Below, in pieces: positions 7,230 to 15,631 of a DNA stretch of 44,215 bases. Both the position numbers and the translations under genes were made by a program. This DNA is from CAWBRT01 sp050015355. Lineage in GTDB: Bacteria; Acidobacteriota; Terriglobia; Terriglobales; Acidobacteriaceae. A model generated the notes under the pieces. It worked only from the letters and a program-made list of their open reading frames with translations, was not told the origin of the DNA and ran no database searches. Numbering within the stretch: the stretch's first letter is position 1; each line of letters begins with the position of its first letter. The DNA lies in the NCBI GenBank assembly GCA_050015355.1, contig JBEKBO010000074.1, positions 1 through 44,215 on the forward strand, in the 5' to 3' direction.

Positions 7230-7967
7230 CTAATTCGTTCCGTTCACGGTGCGCAGCTTGCCCCGCATGAAGTGGTAGGGAGGCCAAGGGCCGCTGATTG
7301 AAATCTCGCAGTTCTTCAACTGCCGCGTCGCGGTGTTGTAGCGGTTCTGATATTTCTGCAGGGAAGTCGCCTCGATCAAGTGTGCAATGTCGATCACCAG
7401 TCCGGCGTCGACGCGCTTGCAACTGGTCTCGTGCTCCAGTGGGGCAAGCAACTTGTTCACCTGCACGGAAACCGCGCGCGCCTTGGTCTGGCGCTCGCGA
7501 TCGCGAGTGGCAATTACATGCAGCCGTTCGAGGTATTGGCCGCCAGTCCGCACCGGAAGCGCTTGCAGAACCACTTCTGGAACGGTGCCGTCCTCCCTCA
7601 TCGTCACCTTGATATGCATCTCTGCCTTGCCGCGCAGCCGCTCAAGGCTCTCATGAAAAGTCTTGCGATTGGCCCGCACGGCGTGCCGCAGCGCGTCGTC
7701 GGTTTCGAAAACGGTTGCGAAACGGAAAGGCAGCACGGTTGCGTGCCGGAAGCACTCGCTCACCACCCGCGCGTGTTCCACGACAGCCTGCTGATCCAAT
7801 GGAAGGTTGCGATCATAGGCACTCACCAGAACCACGAACTCGCCGGTAGGAAAACCCATGACAGGCGAAGAGTTGATACCACGCAGTTGCTCAAACTGAA
7901 AGGGACGTCGAACCCGACTTTGTTGCACCGAACCCTGCTCGGTAATGCAGTACGCATACCACGTCAT
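7230..7967 (-). CDS. GvpL/GvpF-family gas vesicle protein (orphan)
   Basis: A 245-residue protein matching GvpL/GvpF. The start MTWYAYCITE resembles the usual YxYaI opening. The middle has RHATVLPFRFATVFETDDAL and LRGKAEMHIKVTM, and the end has EISISGPWPPYHF, all conserved family blocks. The ATG at 7967 is preferred over 7973 because GGAG at 7976-7979 is 8 bases from it. GvpF/L proteins are accessory parts of gas vesicles, thought to bind GvpA during assembly. No gvpA, gvpN, gvpK or other gas-vesicle gene is in the window, so this may serve another purpose or pair with a distant cluster. A good terminator follows it. Confidence 0.8.
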   Translation of the reverse strand: MTWYAYCITEQGSVQQSRVRRPFQFEQLRGINSSPVMGFPTGEFVVLVSAYDRNLPLDQQAVVEHARVVSECFRHATVLPFRFATVFETDDALRHAVRANRKTFHESLERLRGKAEMHIKVTMREDGTVPEVVLQALPVRTGGQYLERLHVIATRDRERQTKARAVSVQVNKLLAPLEHETSCKRVDAGLVIDIAHLIEATSLQKYQNRYNTATRQLKNCEISISGPWPPYHFMRGKLRTVNGTN

Positions 7968-8645
7968 TTCCATGTCTCCAGAGAACCCGGGCGAGTGGAG
8001 ATAGCGCCGCGGAATGGGGATGATGCCGTAAACTGAAAGAAGATATCCCGGAATGAAAGAAGGGGACGGAGACAGCTCCTGAATGATCCTGGACGATCAT
8101 GTCGATAGCGACCCAAAAATATCCTACTTCTTCTTGGGAGCTAATAGCAACACAGTTGCACGCCGAAAGTGCTTCCCAATGCGGCTTTGGGCTACAAAGC
8201 CTTCGGCCAAGCCGTTTGCCTCGGACCTTAGACTCGAATAGCTAGATTATTCACTCAAGTTTTCATGATGATTCGCGGATAAACGGCGCCATAGAATCGC
8301 CCTCTCTGCACCTGAGTAGTTTAAGAACGAATCATGTGTACCCCGGAACCGGCTCTATCGGATGTGCCATCCGCGAAGGTGGTGCTGCCGCTCACTTTTC
8401 CAGGCACGTCCTCTGGTTGCCGGGCGATTCCGGCAATCTCCGGCAATCGTGGGGCCGCTCTCCGATGGCCGAACGGGCCGTGCTTTTGCGCGGCAGGCCA
8501 ATAGCAGGAATTCACCTTTGAGGGCGCTCTGCCGGCAAATCGGCAGAGTTGACCATACGAAACGCACCTACTCGCATCTAAGATTGAACTAACGCAGGAC
8601 TGTGTTCCGGTCCTGAACATGGCAGCTTGTCTGCCGCGAGCACTT
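7968..8645. other. Long intergenic region with several hairpins
   Basis: These 678 bases separate the GvpL/F-type gene from the diguanylate cyclase, which are divergent. I see no credible coding frame. Three perfect stems occur: GGCTTTG/CAAAGCC (8183-8201), CTCTGCCG/CGGCAGAG (8527-8548) and CAGGAC/GTCCTG (8595-8615). The last two lie in the 120 bases before the diguanylate cyclase start and would be in its leader. Confidence 0.6.
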
Positions 8646-9755
8646 ATGACATCTGACTCCCAGACCGCGAATTCCTCTTCACCCGAACAGTTCGTGGTCC
8701 AGGTGTTCTCGGAGTTCAGCCGCGAGACGGTGCAGCGCCGCTGGCACGCCATCAACGTCATCGTGCGAATGAGCATGCTGGCCGGTCTCGAATTGCAATT
8801 GGAGCCCGCCTTGAATCTCGTCTGCGACATGGCGAGCGAGATCATCCCTTATGAGCGCGGCCTGGTTTTTTTCTGGGATGAAGAGCAACAGCAGATGCAT
8901 TTGCGGGTCACGCGCAACCTGGAAGCTTCCGACCAGGAGACTTTTGCCCGCGGCAATCTGCTCAATTTGTGGACCGCGAAGTTCCAGCGGCCCATGATCG
9001 TTCCGCGAGGCGCGCACGAGCAGGTCGATGTGCTGCTCGACGCCGTTGGAGCCGAATCGGTTCTAATCCTGCCGCTGTTCGTGCGCACGCGCGTTCTGGG
9101 CTCGATGCAGCTATTCGGGTCGAGCCGCACCAGCTTTAGTGAAGAAGACGCGCAGTTGCTGTGGATCCTGTCGCTGGTGGTGGAGAATCTGTTGACGCGC
9201 GATTTCGCCAATGAGGCGCTGATCAAGTTTGCCTTCACCGATTTTTTGACCGGCATGAAAACGCGCGGCTACTTCGAAACGCAGCTCGAGCGTGAAATGA
9301 AGCGCGCCGAGCGCAGCCGGGGTCCGCTGGCGCTGGTCATGATCGACATCGATCATTTCAAGATCCTCAACGACACTCATGGCCACCACGTCGGCGACGT
9401 ACTTCTGCGGGATGTCTCGTCGGTCCTGATGAAGGACATGCGCCAGATCGATACGGTCGCGCGCTACGGTGGCGAGGAATTCGTGCTCATTCTTCCGGAA
9501 ACGAACAGCGTGGGCGCGTATCGAGTGGCGCAGCGGCTGCGAAAGGCGGTTGAATCGGCGCGCTTCTTCGCCGGCTCGCCCTCGGATGTCGTGAAGCTGA
9601 CCATCAGCATGGGAATCGCAGTGTTCCCGCAAGACGCGCAGTTCAAGCGCGACCTGATTGAAGCCGCCGATGCCGCCCTTTATGAAGCCAAACGCAGCGG
9701 CCGCAACCGCGTCGTCCTTTGCTCGGACCTGGACCGGAAGACGGAGGTCTCGTGA
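8646..9755 (+). CDS. GAF-domain diguanylate cyclase
   Basis: A 369-residue protein. Residues about 40-190 form a GAF-type sensor domain, with GLELQLEPALNLVCDMASEI and SVLILPLFVRTRVLGSMQLF. Residues about 200-360 are a GGDEF domain: DFLTGMKTRGYFE, then VMIDIDHFKILNDTHGHHVGD, then YGGEEF with the active-site GGEEF at 275-279. RQID at 266-269, five residues before it, is an intact RxxD product-inhibition site. The protein should make cyclic di-GMP from two GTP, with feedback control. No membrane segment or response-receiver domain is present, so the GAF domain presumably senses a cytosolic signal. The start at 8646 is preferred over the in-frame ATG at 8619, but neither has a strong ribosome site. 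Its stop overlaps the next start. Confidence 0.9.
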   Translation: MTSDSQTANSSSPEQFVVQVFSEFSRETVQRRWHAINVIVRMSMLAGLELQLEPALNLVCDMASEIIPYERGLVFFWDEEQQQMHLRVTRNLEASDQETFARGNLLNLWTAKFQRPMIVPRGAHEQVDVLLDAVGAESVLILPLFVRTRVLGSMQLFGSSRTSFSEEDAQLLWILSLVVENLLTRDFANEALIKFAFTDFLTGMKTRGYFETQLEREMKRAERSRGPLALVMIDIDHFKILNDTHGHHVGDVLLRDVSSVLMKDMRQIDTVARYGGEEFVLILPETNSVGAYRVAQRLRKAVESARFFAGSPSDVVKLTISMGIAVFPQDAQFKRDLIEAADAALYEAKRSGRNRVVLCSDLDRKTEVS

Positions 9756-11011
9756 CGCCCCGATCCGCCCTGGCGGCTCCGGCCGCGATCAGCGACAGCG
9801 ACGGCTACCTCGATTCGCACGGGAAATGCGACCGTGCGGCGCCGCGCCCTCAACTGCGCGCATGGAAGGCGCTGCACGCCTGTAACGCCTACGAACCCAT
9901 CAGCTCCGTCGTCGAGGCCCAGAGTTCGTCCGGCATGTTGCCCGATGTGGTAACTCCGTACGGCCCGCCTGTGCCCGGGGTGGGATCGCTGTTGCAGGTG
10001 TGGAAAAGCGTCAGGAACTGGCGGCGCATGCTGCTGGAAAGCCCCGCCGCCGCAAGTTGCGAGATCGTGCACGCACACTGCTTTCCCGCGGGGATGGCAG
10101 CGGTCCGGAAATTCCCTGCGGTCGTTTACGAACTGGAACAGTTCATTGAAGACCAGTGCGGGCATCCGGCTCGGGCTGGGCGCCGGCGGAGCGCGCGCAT
10201 TTTGAAGGCAGCGGAGCGGTTCGTGCTCTCGCGCTCGGCGGCCGTAGTCGTGCGAACCCAAAGCGTCCGCCAGGAGCTGCTGCAGCGAGGAGCTGCCGCT
10301 GAGCACATTTTCGTGATTCCGCGTCCTCTGCCGACAGCCGAAATCGAGGGCGCACGAATCCTTCCGCTGTGCAGATACGAATCCCGCGATGACGCCTTCG
10401 GCGTTTTCTCGACGCTCAATGTTGGGAGGAGCTGGCAGGCCTGGCTCGGCGAGTTGCTGGCGGCGGCGCGGGCGGCCAGGCTGAAAATTCCGAAGTTGGC
10501 GCTTCACGTTGAAATCGACGAGAGTCTTCGCCGGGAGGCGTCGCGTCTGGTGTCGCAGTTCGGACCAGAGTTCGACGTTCGGCTCGTGGACAAGTTGGCG
10601 GCGGCGCAGGCGATGTCAGCCTGCTCGTTGGTGGTGGCTGGAGCTGCGCTGCAACCCGGCGTGACGCCGGTGGAGAATGCCCTGGCACTGGCGGCGTTGC
10701 GCGAAGCGAAGCCGCTGCTGGCCGCCGATCTTGTTTGCAATCGTGATGTCAGCGCCAACGGTTCCGGATGTATCTGGTTCGCTGCGGGCGATGTCGCCGA
10801 CCTGGGGAGACGAATCGTGTTTCTCGCCTCCGATACCGCCTTCCGCAATGCTCTGGTTGCCAGCGGAAATCTCTACTGGCGCCAGACGCGCGCCCCGGCC
10901 CGCATTGCCGAACAATACGACGCTGTCTACTGGCACGCTTTCGTCCGTGGGCGCGCGGGAAAATGGCACACGCCAACCGTAAGCTGGCAGCCCTCGCATG
11001 CGGCTATTTGA
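9752..11011 (+). CDS. Glycosyltransferase-like protein (GT-B fold, divergent)
   Basis: A 419-residue protein starting at GTG 9752, whose GTGA overlaps the stop of the diguanylate cyclase, so the two are translationally coupled. The body looks like a GT4-type two-domain protein: CEIVHAHCFPAGMAAV in the N-terminal half, then ILKAAERFVLSRSAAVVVRT and RGAAAEHIFVIPRPLP at the domain linkage. It ends with the helix-rich EQYDAVYWHAF. The usual donor-binding E-x7-E motif is not clear; VENALALAALREAKPLLAAD near residue 300 may be its counterpart. I infer a sugar transferase or a degenerate relative. The link to a cyclic di-GMP enzyme suggests polysaccharide output, but this is only context. Confidence 0.6.
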   Translation: MTPRSALAAPAAISDSDGYLDSHGKCDRAAPRPQLRAWKALHACNAYEPISSVVEAQSSSGMLPDVVTPYGPPVPGVGSLLQVWKSVRNWRRMLLESPAAASCEIVHAHCFPAGMAAVRKFPAVVYELEQFIEDQCGHPARAGRRRSARILKAAERFVLSRSAAVVVRTQSVRQELLQRGAAAEHIFVIPRPLPTAEIEGARILPLCRYESRDDAFGVFSTLNVGRSWQAWLGELLAAARAARLKIPKLALHVEIDESLRREASRLVSQFGPEFDVRLVDKLAAAQAMSACSLVVAGAALQPGVTPVENALALAALREAKPLLAADLVCNRDVSANGSGCIWFAAGDVADLGRRIVFLASDTAFRNALVASGNLYWRQTRAPARIAEQYDAVYWHAFVRGRAGKWHTPTVSWQPSHAAI

Positions 11012-11072
11012 CGCGCCGCTCTGGATGCCCGGACTCATCATCCGGGGATCGCGTCGGCTTAAGAGATAGTCG

Positions 11073-12950
11073 CTATCTCCGCCTGGTTTTCTTCTTGGCG
11101 ACTGCGGGGGCGGCCTTGGCTTTCGACCCCTTGCCGGCGGTGGTTTTCACGGCAGGTTTCGGTGCGGATTTCTTCGTGGCAGGCGGCGCTGGCTTTACGC
11201 TAACGGGCTTCGCGCTCACGGTGAGCGGGGTTTTCACGGCCGGTTTCACGGCAGATTTCTTCGCAACAGGTTTCTGAGTACCTTCGGAACGCGACTTGGC
11301 TCCGGCTTTCGCCTTCTCTGGGACTGATGGTGGTGGCGCCGCGGGTGGGGTCGGCTGGGGAGCCTCGGCACGTTCAACCGGCGGGCGAGGCTGCACGGGA
11401 GATGCGCCTGGTGCGCGAACTCCCAACTGGCGAAGCACAGCGCCGCGCATCTGCTCGACTGGAGCAGGTTTTCCGGTCCAGATCTCGAACTGGCGCGCAC
11501 CCTGGTAGACAAACATCTCCACGCCACTGATGGCAGGGATGCCCTGCGCCCGGGCCATCTGGAGCAGCCGTGTTTCGGCCGGGTTGTATACCAGGTCGAA
11601 GACGCACCGCACCGACTTCAGTTCCTTTTCGCTAAGTGGCGACTCCACCGTACCTCCCATTCCAACCGGGGTCGTGTTGATCGCCACGGCGAACTGCATC
11701 TTCGGCAGGTCGCTGCGCCTCACGGTGTTGACTTCGAATTGCTTGGCCAGTCTCTGTGCGTTGGCCGGCGTGCGATTCAGGATGTAAACGTTCGCGCCTC
11801 GTTGTTTGAGCGCGTAGACCGCCGAGCGCGCCGCCCCTCCCGCGCCAATCACCAGCGCATCGGCGCCAGTCAGGGTTAGCTGGGCCTCCAGCGGGGCAAG
11901 AATGCCCTGTATGTCCGTGTTGAACCCGATCAGTTGCCCGTCCTGACTGCGCACTACCGTGTTGCAGGAGCCGGTTGCCGACGTAAGCTGTTCAGACCGG
12001 TCGAGCAACGGCAGGATCTGTTCCTTGAACGGCATGGTGACGCTAAGCCCGTGAATGGGAATCTCGCGCACGCAGGCCAACAGGTCGTCCAGCGACTCGA
12101 CCAGCAGCGGCAAGTAAACGGCATTGACGTTTTCCCGCCGCATGGCAGTATTGATAAGCACGGGCGACAGCGAATGTCGCACTGGATTGGCGGCGACTCC
12201 GTATATCCGTGTCGCGGCGTCGAGCTGATCGACGCGATACGTTTCCTGCATTTCACGGGCTGTAATCTGCCCTTCCGCGGTTGGCTCCCCGTGGTTTGGG
12301 GCAGCGAAGGTAAAGGCAGCCCCGGCGCGAACACTCAGCACGCGGCTGATCGCCCCCTGTTCGCCCATGCAGATTCCCAACATGGCATGGTCGTCTTTAT
12401 GTTTCTGCAGGAACTTCAACATTTCCACGTTGTCGTGCAGCGACGTGGCCGTGGTGACCACCTTGTAAAAATCTGGTGAGAATGCCGCTATGCGCTCGAA
12501 ATTCTTTTCGAGGCCTTTCGTTTGTCTGAAATCATGGAACGAAAGAAGCAGCGAGGCTTTTGAACGCAGCCGCTCAAACTCGGCGCTCTTCAAAGCCTCC
12601 GCGCTTTCCACTTCGAGGTCGAGTATCTGGCATCCGGCCCCGGCCGCTTTGATCAGCACGTCGATTTCAGCGCTCAGGGAACCGCGAAACTTCCCTCCGT
12701 TTGCCGCCCGGCGGCAGGTCGCGACGCCTATGGCATCCGGACGGTACTCGAAGAAGCGCTTCAGGCCAGGAATGGCGCTGATCGGGTTTTTCAGGTAATC
12801 GAGCCTGAATTCCAGAAAGTTGTTCTCGCGAACCTGCAGGTCAGCCTGGTAGAAAAGATCACTTGGTTCGGTGGCGCTCAGGCAGACGCAGACCTTAGGC
12901 AGGCGAAGCCGCAACATCCGGCTGGCTAATTGGTTTGGCGAGACACTCAT
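11073..12950 (-). CDS. aroDE: Fused 3-dehydroquinate dehydratase / shikimate dehydrogenase with Lys-rich tail
   Basis: From ATG 12950 the protein has 625 residues. Residues about 17-235 are a type I dehydroquinate dehydratase with His139 (SFHDF) and the Schiff-base Lys163 (DFYKVVTTA). Residues about 246-510 are a shikimate dehydrogenase: HSLSPVLIN (Ser260, Ser262), VTMPFKEQ (Lys309), GFNTDIQG (Asp346) and the NADP-binding GAGGAARSA near 369. Together they catalyse steps three and four of the shikimate pathway, a fusion also found in plants and some bacteria. Residues 511-625 are an extra tail rich in Pro, Ala and Lys, with repeats of the AKKSAVKPAVK kind, ending KKKTRRR. It resembles histone H1 tails and is not part of either enzyme. 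Upstream in-frame starts to 13076 exist, but homology begins near 12900. Confidence 0.93.
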   Translation of the reverse strand: MSVSPNQLASRMLRLRLPKVCVCLSATEPSDLFYQADLQVRENNFLEFRLDYLKNPISAIPGLKRFFEYRPDAIGVATCRRAANGGKFRGSLSAEIDVLIKAAGAGCQILDLEVESAEALKSAEFERLRSKASLLLSFHDFRQTKGLEKNFERIAAFSPDFYKVVTTATSLHDNVEMLKFLQKHKDDHAMLGICMGEQGAISRVLSVRAGAAFTFAAPNHGEPTAEGQITAREMQETYRVDQLDAATRIYGVAANPVRHSLSPVLINTAMRRENVNAVYLPLLVESLDDLLACVREIPIHGLSVTMPFKEQILPLLDRSEQLTSATGSCNTVVRSQDGQLIGFNTDIQGILAPLEAQLTLTGADALVIGAGGAARSAVYALKQRGANVYILNRTPANAQRLAKQFEVNTVRRSDLPKMQFAVAINTTPVGMGGTVESPLSEKELKSVRCVFDLVYNPAETRLLQMARAQGIPAISGVEMFVYQGARQFEIWTGKPAPVEQMRGAVLRQLGVRAPGASPVQPRPPVERAEAPQPTPPAAPPPSVPEKAKAGAKSRSEGTQKPVAKKSAVKPAVKTPLTVSAKPVSVKPAPPATKKSAPKPAVKTTAGKGSKAKAAPAVAKKKTRRR

Positions 12951-13231
12951 TTCGGGGGAATGGTACAGATGCACCGCGCCAGTTGCAACCCCATAGAGGG
13001 TTTTCACCGTGAATTCGTGTCCCCCCGTACCAGTGCGGTTAATACGATGACCAATCGTTACTTGAACAGCCGTCAAGCCTCTGGTAGCGTTCGGCTGGCT
13101 AGGTCTGTCCGGCCGACTCGACGTCTTTCGCCAGAGCCGGAATTTGCCAACACTTTTGTGCTAGCAGGCGAGTCAGTCCAGAAGCTCCCAGGCCATGCAC
13201 GGCAACGTGCCTGCCTGTGGCGGAGGTGATT

Positions 13232-14146
13232 ATGAGATGGCAGGCAATCTTGCTGGTGCTTTGGGCTAGCGTGGGCGTGGCGCAACAGAACTTGCCGGCC
13301 GCGCAGTCTGCTGGTAGTTCGGGGGCTGGGTCTGTTCTGGGCTTTAGTTACCAAACCAGCTACAAAGACGTCTATTGTGCCGGGTTCATCAGCCGTGAGC
13401 GCTTCCGAACCGGCCGAGCGGTCCAGGGTGGAAGCCGCTCGCCCGAGGTGGGCCACTTTACCGCGAAGGAAACAGTCTTTCTAGCCGGCTCCGGCTACGA
13501 GGTAGGGAGCCGCTACGCCATCGTGCGCGACATCCGCGACCCGAATCACTATGAGTACTTCAAGGGGCAGTATAAACAACTTGATCGGCTCGGACACCTC
13601 TATGCCGAGTTGGGCCAACTGAGAATCGATCACATCGAGAATGGCTATGCGCTTGCCACCATTGAGGCGAGTTGCCAGCCAATCATGGTCGGCGACGTGG
13701 TGATTCCTTTCCGCGATAAAGGCAGTTTTGCCGCGCAGCCCCGGACTACGCCCTTTCAGGTATTTGGCGTCACCCTGCCCCGGCGGCATGGCATGATTGT
13801 GATGTCCAGCGAATTCGACAACGTCTTTGGCCTGCACAAGATCGTCTACATCAACCTCGGCTCCAGGGCTGGACTGAAACCGGGAGACTATCTGCGGATC
13901 AGCAGAACTTACGATCCCAACAAGATGCCCGAAGAAAACAGGCTCACGATGGATAGTCCCGGCTACGACCCGACGCAACGTCATCGGTTGACCGTCTCGC
14001 CAAGGTCAATGAAGAACTGGCCCGTGAAAGGCTTGGGAGAGCTGATGGTAATCTCGGCGACTTCGGATACCGCGACCTGCATAGTCACCATGGCCCTGGA
14101 AAACCTGCAAAGTGGGGACTTCGTCGCGCCGGAGGATGAGCGCTGA
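13232..14146 (+). CDS. Exported protein of unknown function
   Basis: A 304-residue protein starting at ATG 13232 just after GGAGGTGAT, a very strong ribosome site. MRWQAILLVLWASVGVAQQN is a signal peptide with likely cleavage after VAQ or nearby. The mature part is mostly strand-like. One segment, FDNVFGLHKIVYINLGSRAG followed by LKPGDYLRISRTYDP, resembles the small beta domain seen after LysM or in flagellar assembly proteins. A preceding part ends IMVGDVVIPF. There is no lipobox Cys. I do not recognise the family. It probably acts in the periplasm or at the outer membrane. It converges on the AMMECR1 gene with 8 bases between the two. Confidence 0.7.
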   Translation: MRWQAILLVLWASVGVAQQNLPAAQSAGSSGAGSVLGFSYQTSYKDVYCAGFISRERFRTGRAVQGGSRSPEVGHFTAKETVFLAGSGYEVGSRYAIVRDIRDPNHYEYFKGQYKQLDRLGHLYAELGQLRIDHIENGYALATIEASCQPIMVGDVVIPFRDKGSFAAQPRTTPFQVFGVTLPRRHGMIVMSSEFDNVFGLHKIVYINLGSRAGLKPGDYLRISRTYDPNKMPEENRLTMDSPGYDPTQRHRLTVSPRSMKNWPVKGLGELMVISATSDTATCIVTMALENLQSGDFVAPEDER

Positions 14147-14154
14147 AAGGCGTG

Positions 14155-14724
14155 CTATCGGAGGTTGGCGAGTGACTCGCTGGGCTGGTTCTCGCCGAAT
14201 ACCTCAGCCGTAAAGGCTTCCAAGCGGGCGCCGCGCTTCCACGCATCCGGCGGCAGGTTGGCTTTGCGGCAGATCTCCGAGAGGAATTTCTCGCGGTCCC
14301 AGCCCCACTCCAGCGGAACCTGGGGCAGCAGCAGACCGCGCGCATGTCCAAGGGTCACAATCAACCCGTGGCGGCCCACCTCAACTTCCTCCGGCTCGAT
14401 TGGAGCCAGCGGCGAGAGCACGCTGATTTCGATCTGTAGCTCCGGAAGCTCGTCAATCGTGACTGGGGTAAAGCGCGGATCACGAAACGCGGCTGCGGCC
14501 GCGGTATCGGCAATCGTGCGGTAAAGCGGATACAGCGGCATGACGTAACCGATGCAGCCGCGCAACCCTCCGCATCGGTGCAAGGTGGTAAATGCCCCAC
14601 GCAGCTCGGCGAGGTGCGAGGACGGAGGAGAAGTGTCCAGTTCCTCTTTGCGCAATTCAGCGGCGATCGTCCGATGCGCCAGGCGCAGCAGCAGCTTCCG
14701 CTCTTCGTCGGAGTACTCGTTCAT
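14155..14724 (-). CDS. amrA: AMMECR1-domain protein (AmrA type)
   Basis: A 189-residue protein with the hallmark LRGCIGY at residues 54-60 and the usual surroundings. The pattern FTTLHRCGGLRGCIGYVMPL is followed by AAAFRDPRFTPVTIDELPEL and IEISVLSPL, then GLIVTLGHARGLLLPQVPLE. In many bacteria it occurs with a Memo-like protein and a radical SAM protein (AmmeMemoRadiSam system). Neither partner is in the window. The biochemical role is not known. The conserved Cys suggests a catalytic or binding pocket. Confidence 0.9.
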   Translation of the reverse strand: MNEYSDEERKLLLRLAHRTIAAELRKEELDTSPPSSHLAELRGAFTTLHRCGGLRGCIGYVMPLYPLYRTIADTAAAAAFRDPRFTPVTIDELPELQIEISVLSPLAPIEPEEVEVGRHGLIVTLGHARGLLLPQVPLEWGWDREKFLSEICRKANLPPDAWKRGARLEAFTAEVFGENQPSESLANLR

Positions 14725-14833
14725 CGACCATTTCTCAGTTGTCAGCTTCCAGTTTCCGGCTGGGCGTCGGAAGCGGGATCAGTAGCCAGGACCTGCTAGA
14801 CCAGATTCGCGGAAGGTAGCTTTTGCGAATCTT

Positions 14834-15484
14834 CTAGATTGCCGGGACATCCTTGTCTTTGCGGCGATTAAGGACAAAAACGCGGCGGCGCTGCCGTTTT
14901 TGAGTCGCCGTCTTGTCGATCTTGGCCCAAAATGCGATGAAATAGTCGGCTGCCGACACCAGCGAAAGTGCGACCATGAACCAGGTAGCCGTCCGCGCAA
15001 TAATCTCAACCGGCAGGATAAATGGCCCGACCGTCCAATAAGTCCAGCGATGGGCAAGGATAACAGCCACCACCGAGACGATCTGCACGAACATTTTGAA
15101 CTTGCCCAGATCGCTCGCCTGGATCGTGAACCCTTCCTGCGCCGCGATGGCCCGCAAGCCGCTCACCAGGAACTCTCTGCCTATGACCACCACCGCCATC
15201 CAGGCGGGAACGAGCCGGGGCGTGAACTGCACGAGTGAGATGAATGCCGCGGCAATCAGCAGCTTGTCCGCCAGCGGATCGAGCAGCATTCCCGCGGTAG
15301 TGACCTGCTTCCGCTTTCTCGCCAGGTACCCGTCCAAGCCATCCGTAATGGAGGCCAGGATGAACACGGCGGAGGCGGCCAGTTCCTGCTCTCCGTGCGA
15401 CCCCCGGAAACGATGGCTCGCCAGCACCCATATCAAGAAAGGGACACAAAAGATACGGGTAAGCGTGATGTAGTTCGGGAGATT
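14834..15484 (-). CDS. pgsA: CDP-diacylglycerol-glycerol-3-phosphate 3-phosphatidyltransferase
   Basis: An integral membrane enzyme that joins CDP-diacylglycerol and glycerol-3-phosphate, the committed step to phosphatidylglycerol and cardiolipin. The CDP-alcohol phosphotransferase signature is complete: DGLDGYLARKRKQVTTAG continuing into MLLDPLADK, that is DGxxAR, Gly and two Asp at the expected spacing. Several membrane helices follow. I chose GTG 15484 because NLPNYITLTRIFCVPFLIW is where family members begin. The frame stays open to a TTG at 15532, and no ribosome site decides between them. The C-terminal 30 residues are strongly basic. Confidence 0.9.
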   Translation of the reverse strand, partial: NLPNYITLTRIFCVPFLIWVLASHRFRGSHGEQELAASAVFILASITDGLDGYLARKRKQVTTAGMLLDPLADKLLIAAAFISLVQFTPRLVPAWMAVVVIGREFLVSGLRAIAAQEGFTIQASDLGKFKMFVQIVSVVAVILAHRWTYWTVGPFILPVEIIARTATWFMVALSLVSAADYFIAFWAKIDKTATQKRQRRRVFVLNRRKDKDVPAI

Positions 15485-15631
15485 CACGGTTGTGACCAAC
15501 GAAGGGGCACAATACACCGTCCCCTCCACCAAGTCACGATTATGCGCTCTCCGCTTGATGAAAGCAACGATGCCGAAGCAGACGCGGGCGGCCTTTTGGC
15601 CGCCCGCAACTTACAACTCATGGCCCTTCGC

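Noticed and set aside
8183..8214. Possible cyclic di-GMP (GEMM-I) riboswitch upstream of the diguanylate cyclase
   Set aside because: ACAAAGCCTTCGGCC recalls part of the GEMM consensus, but the second stem, the tetraloop and its receptor are missing, and the site is over 400 bases from the start. The bases are explained by two small hairpins.
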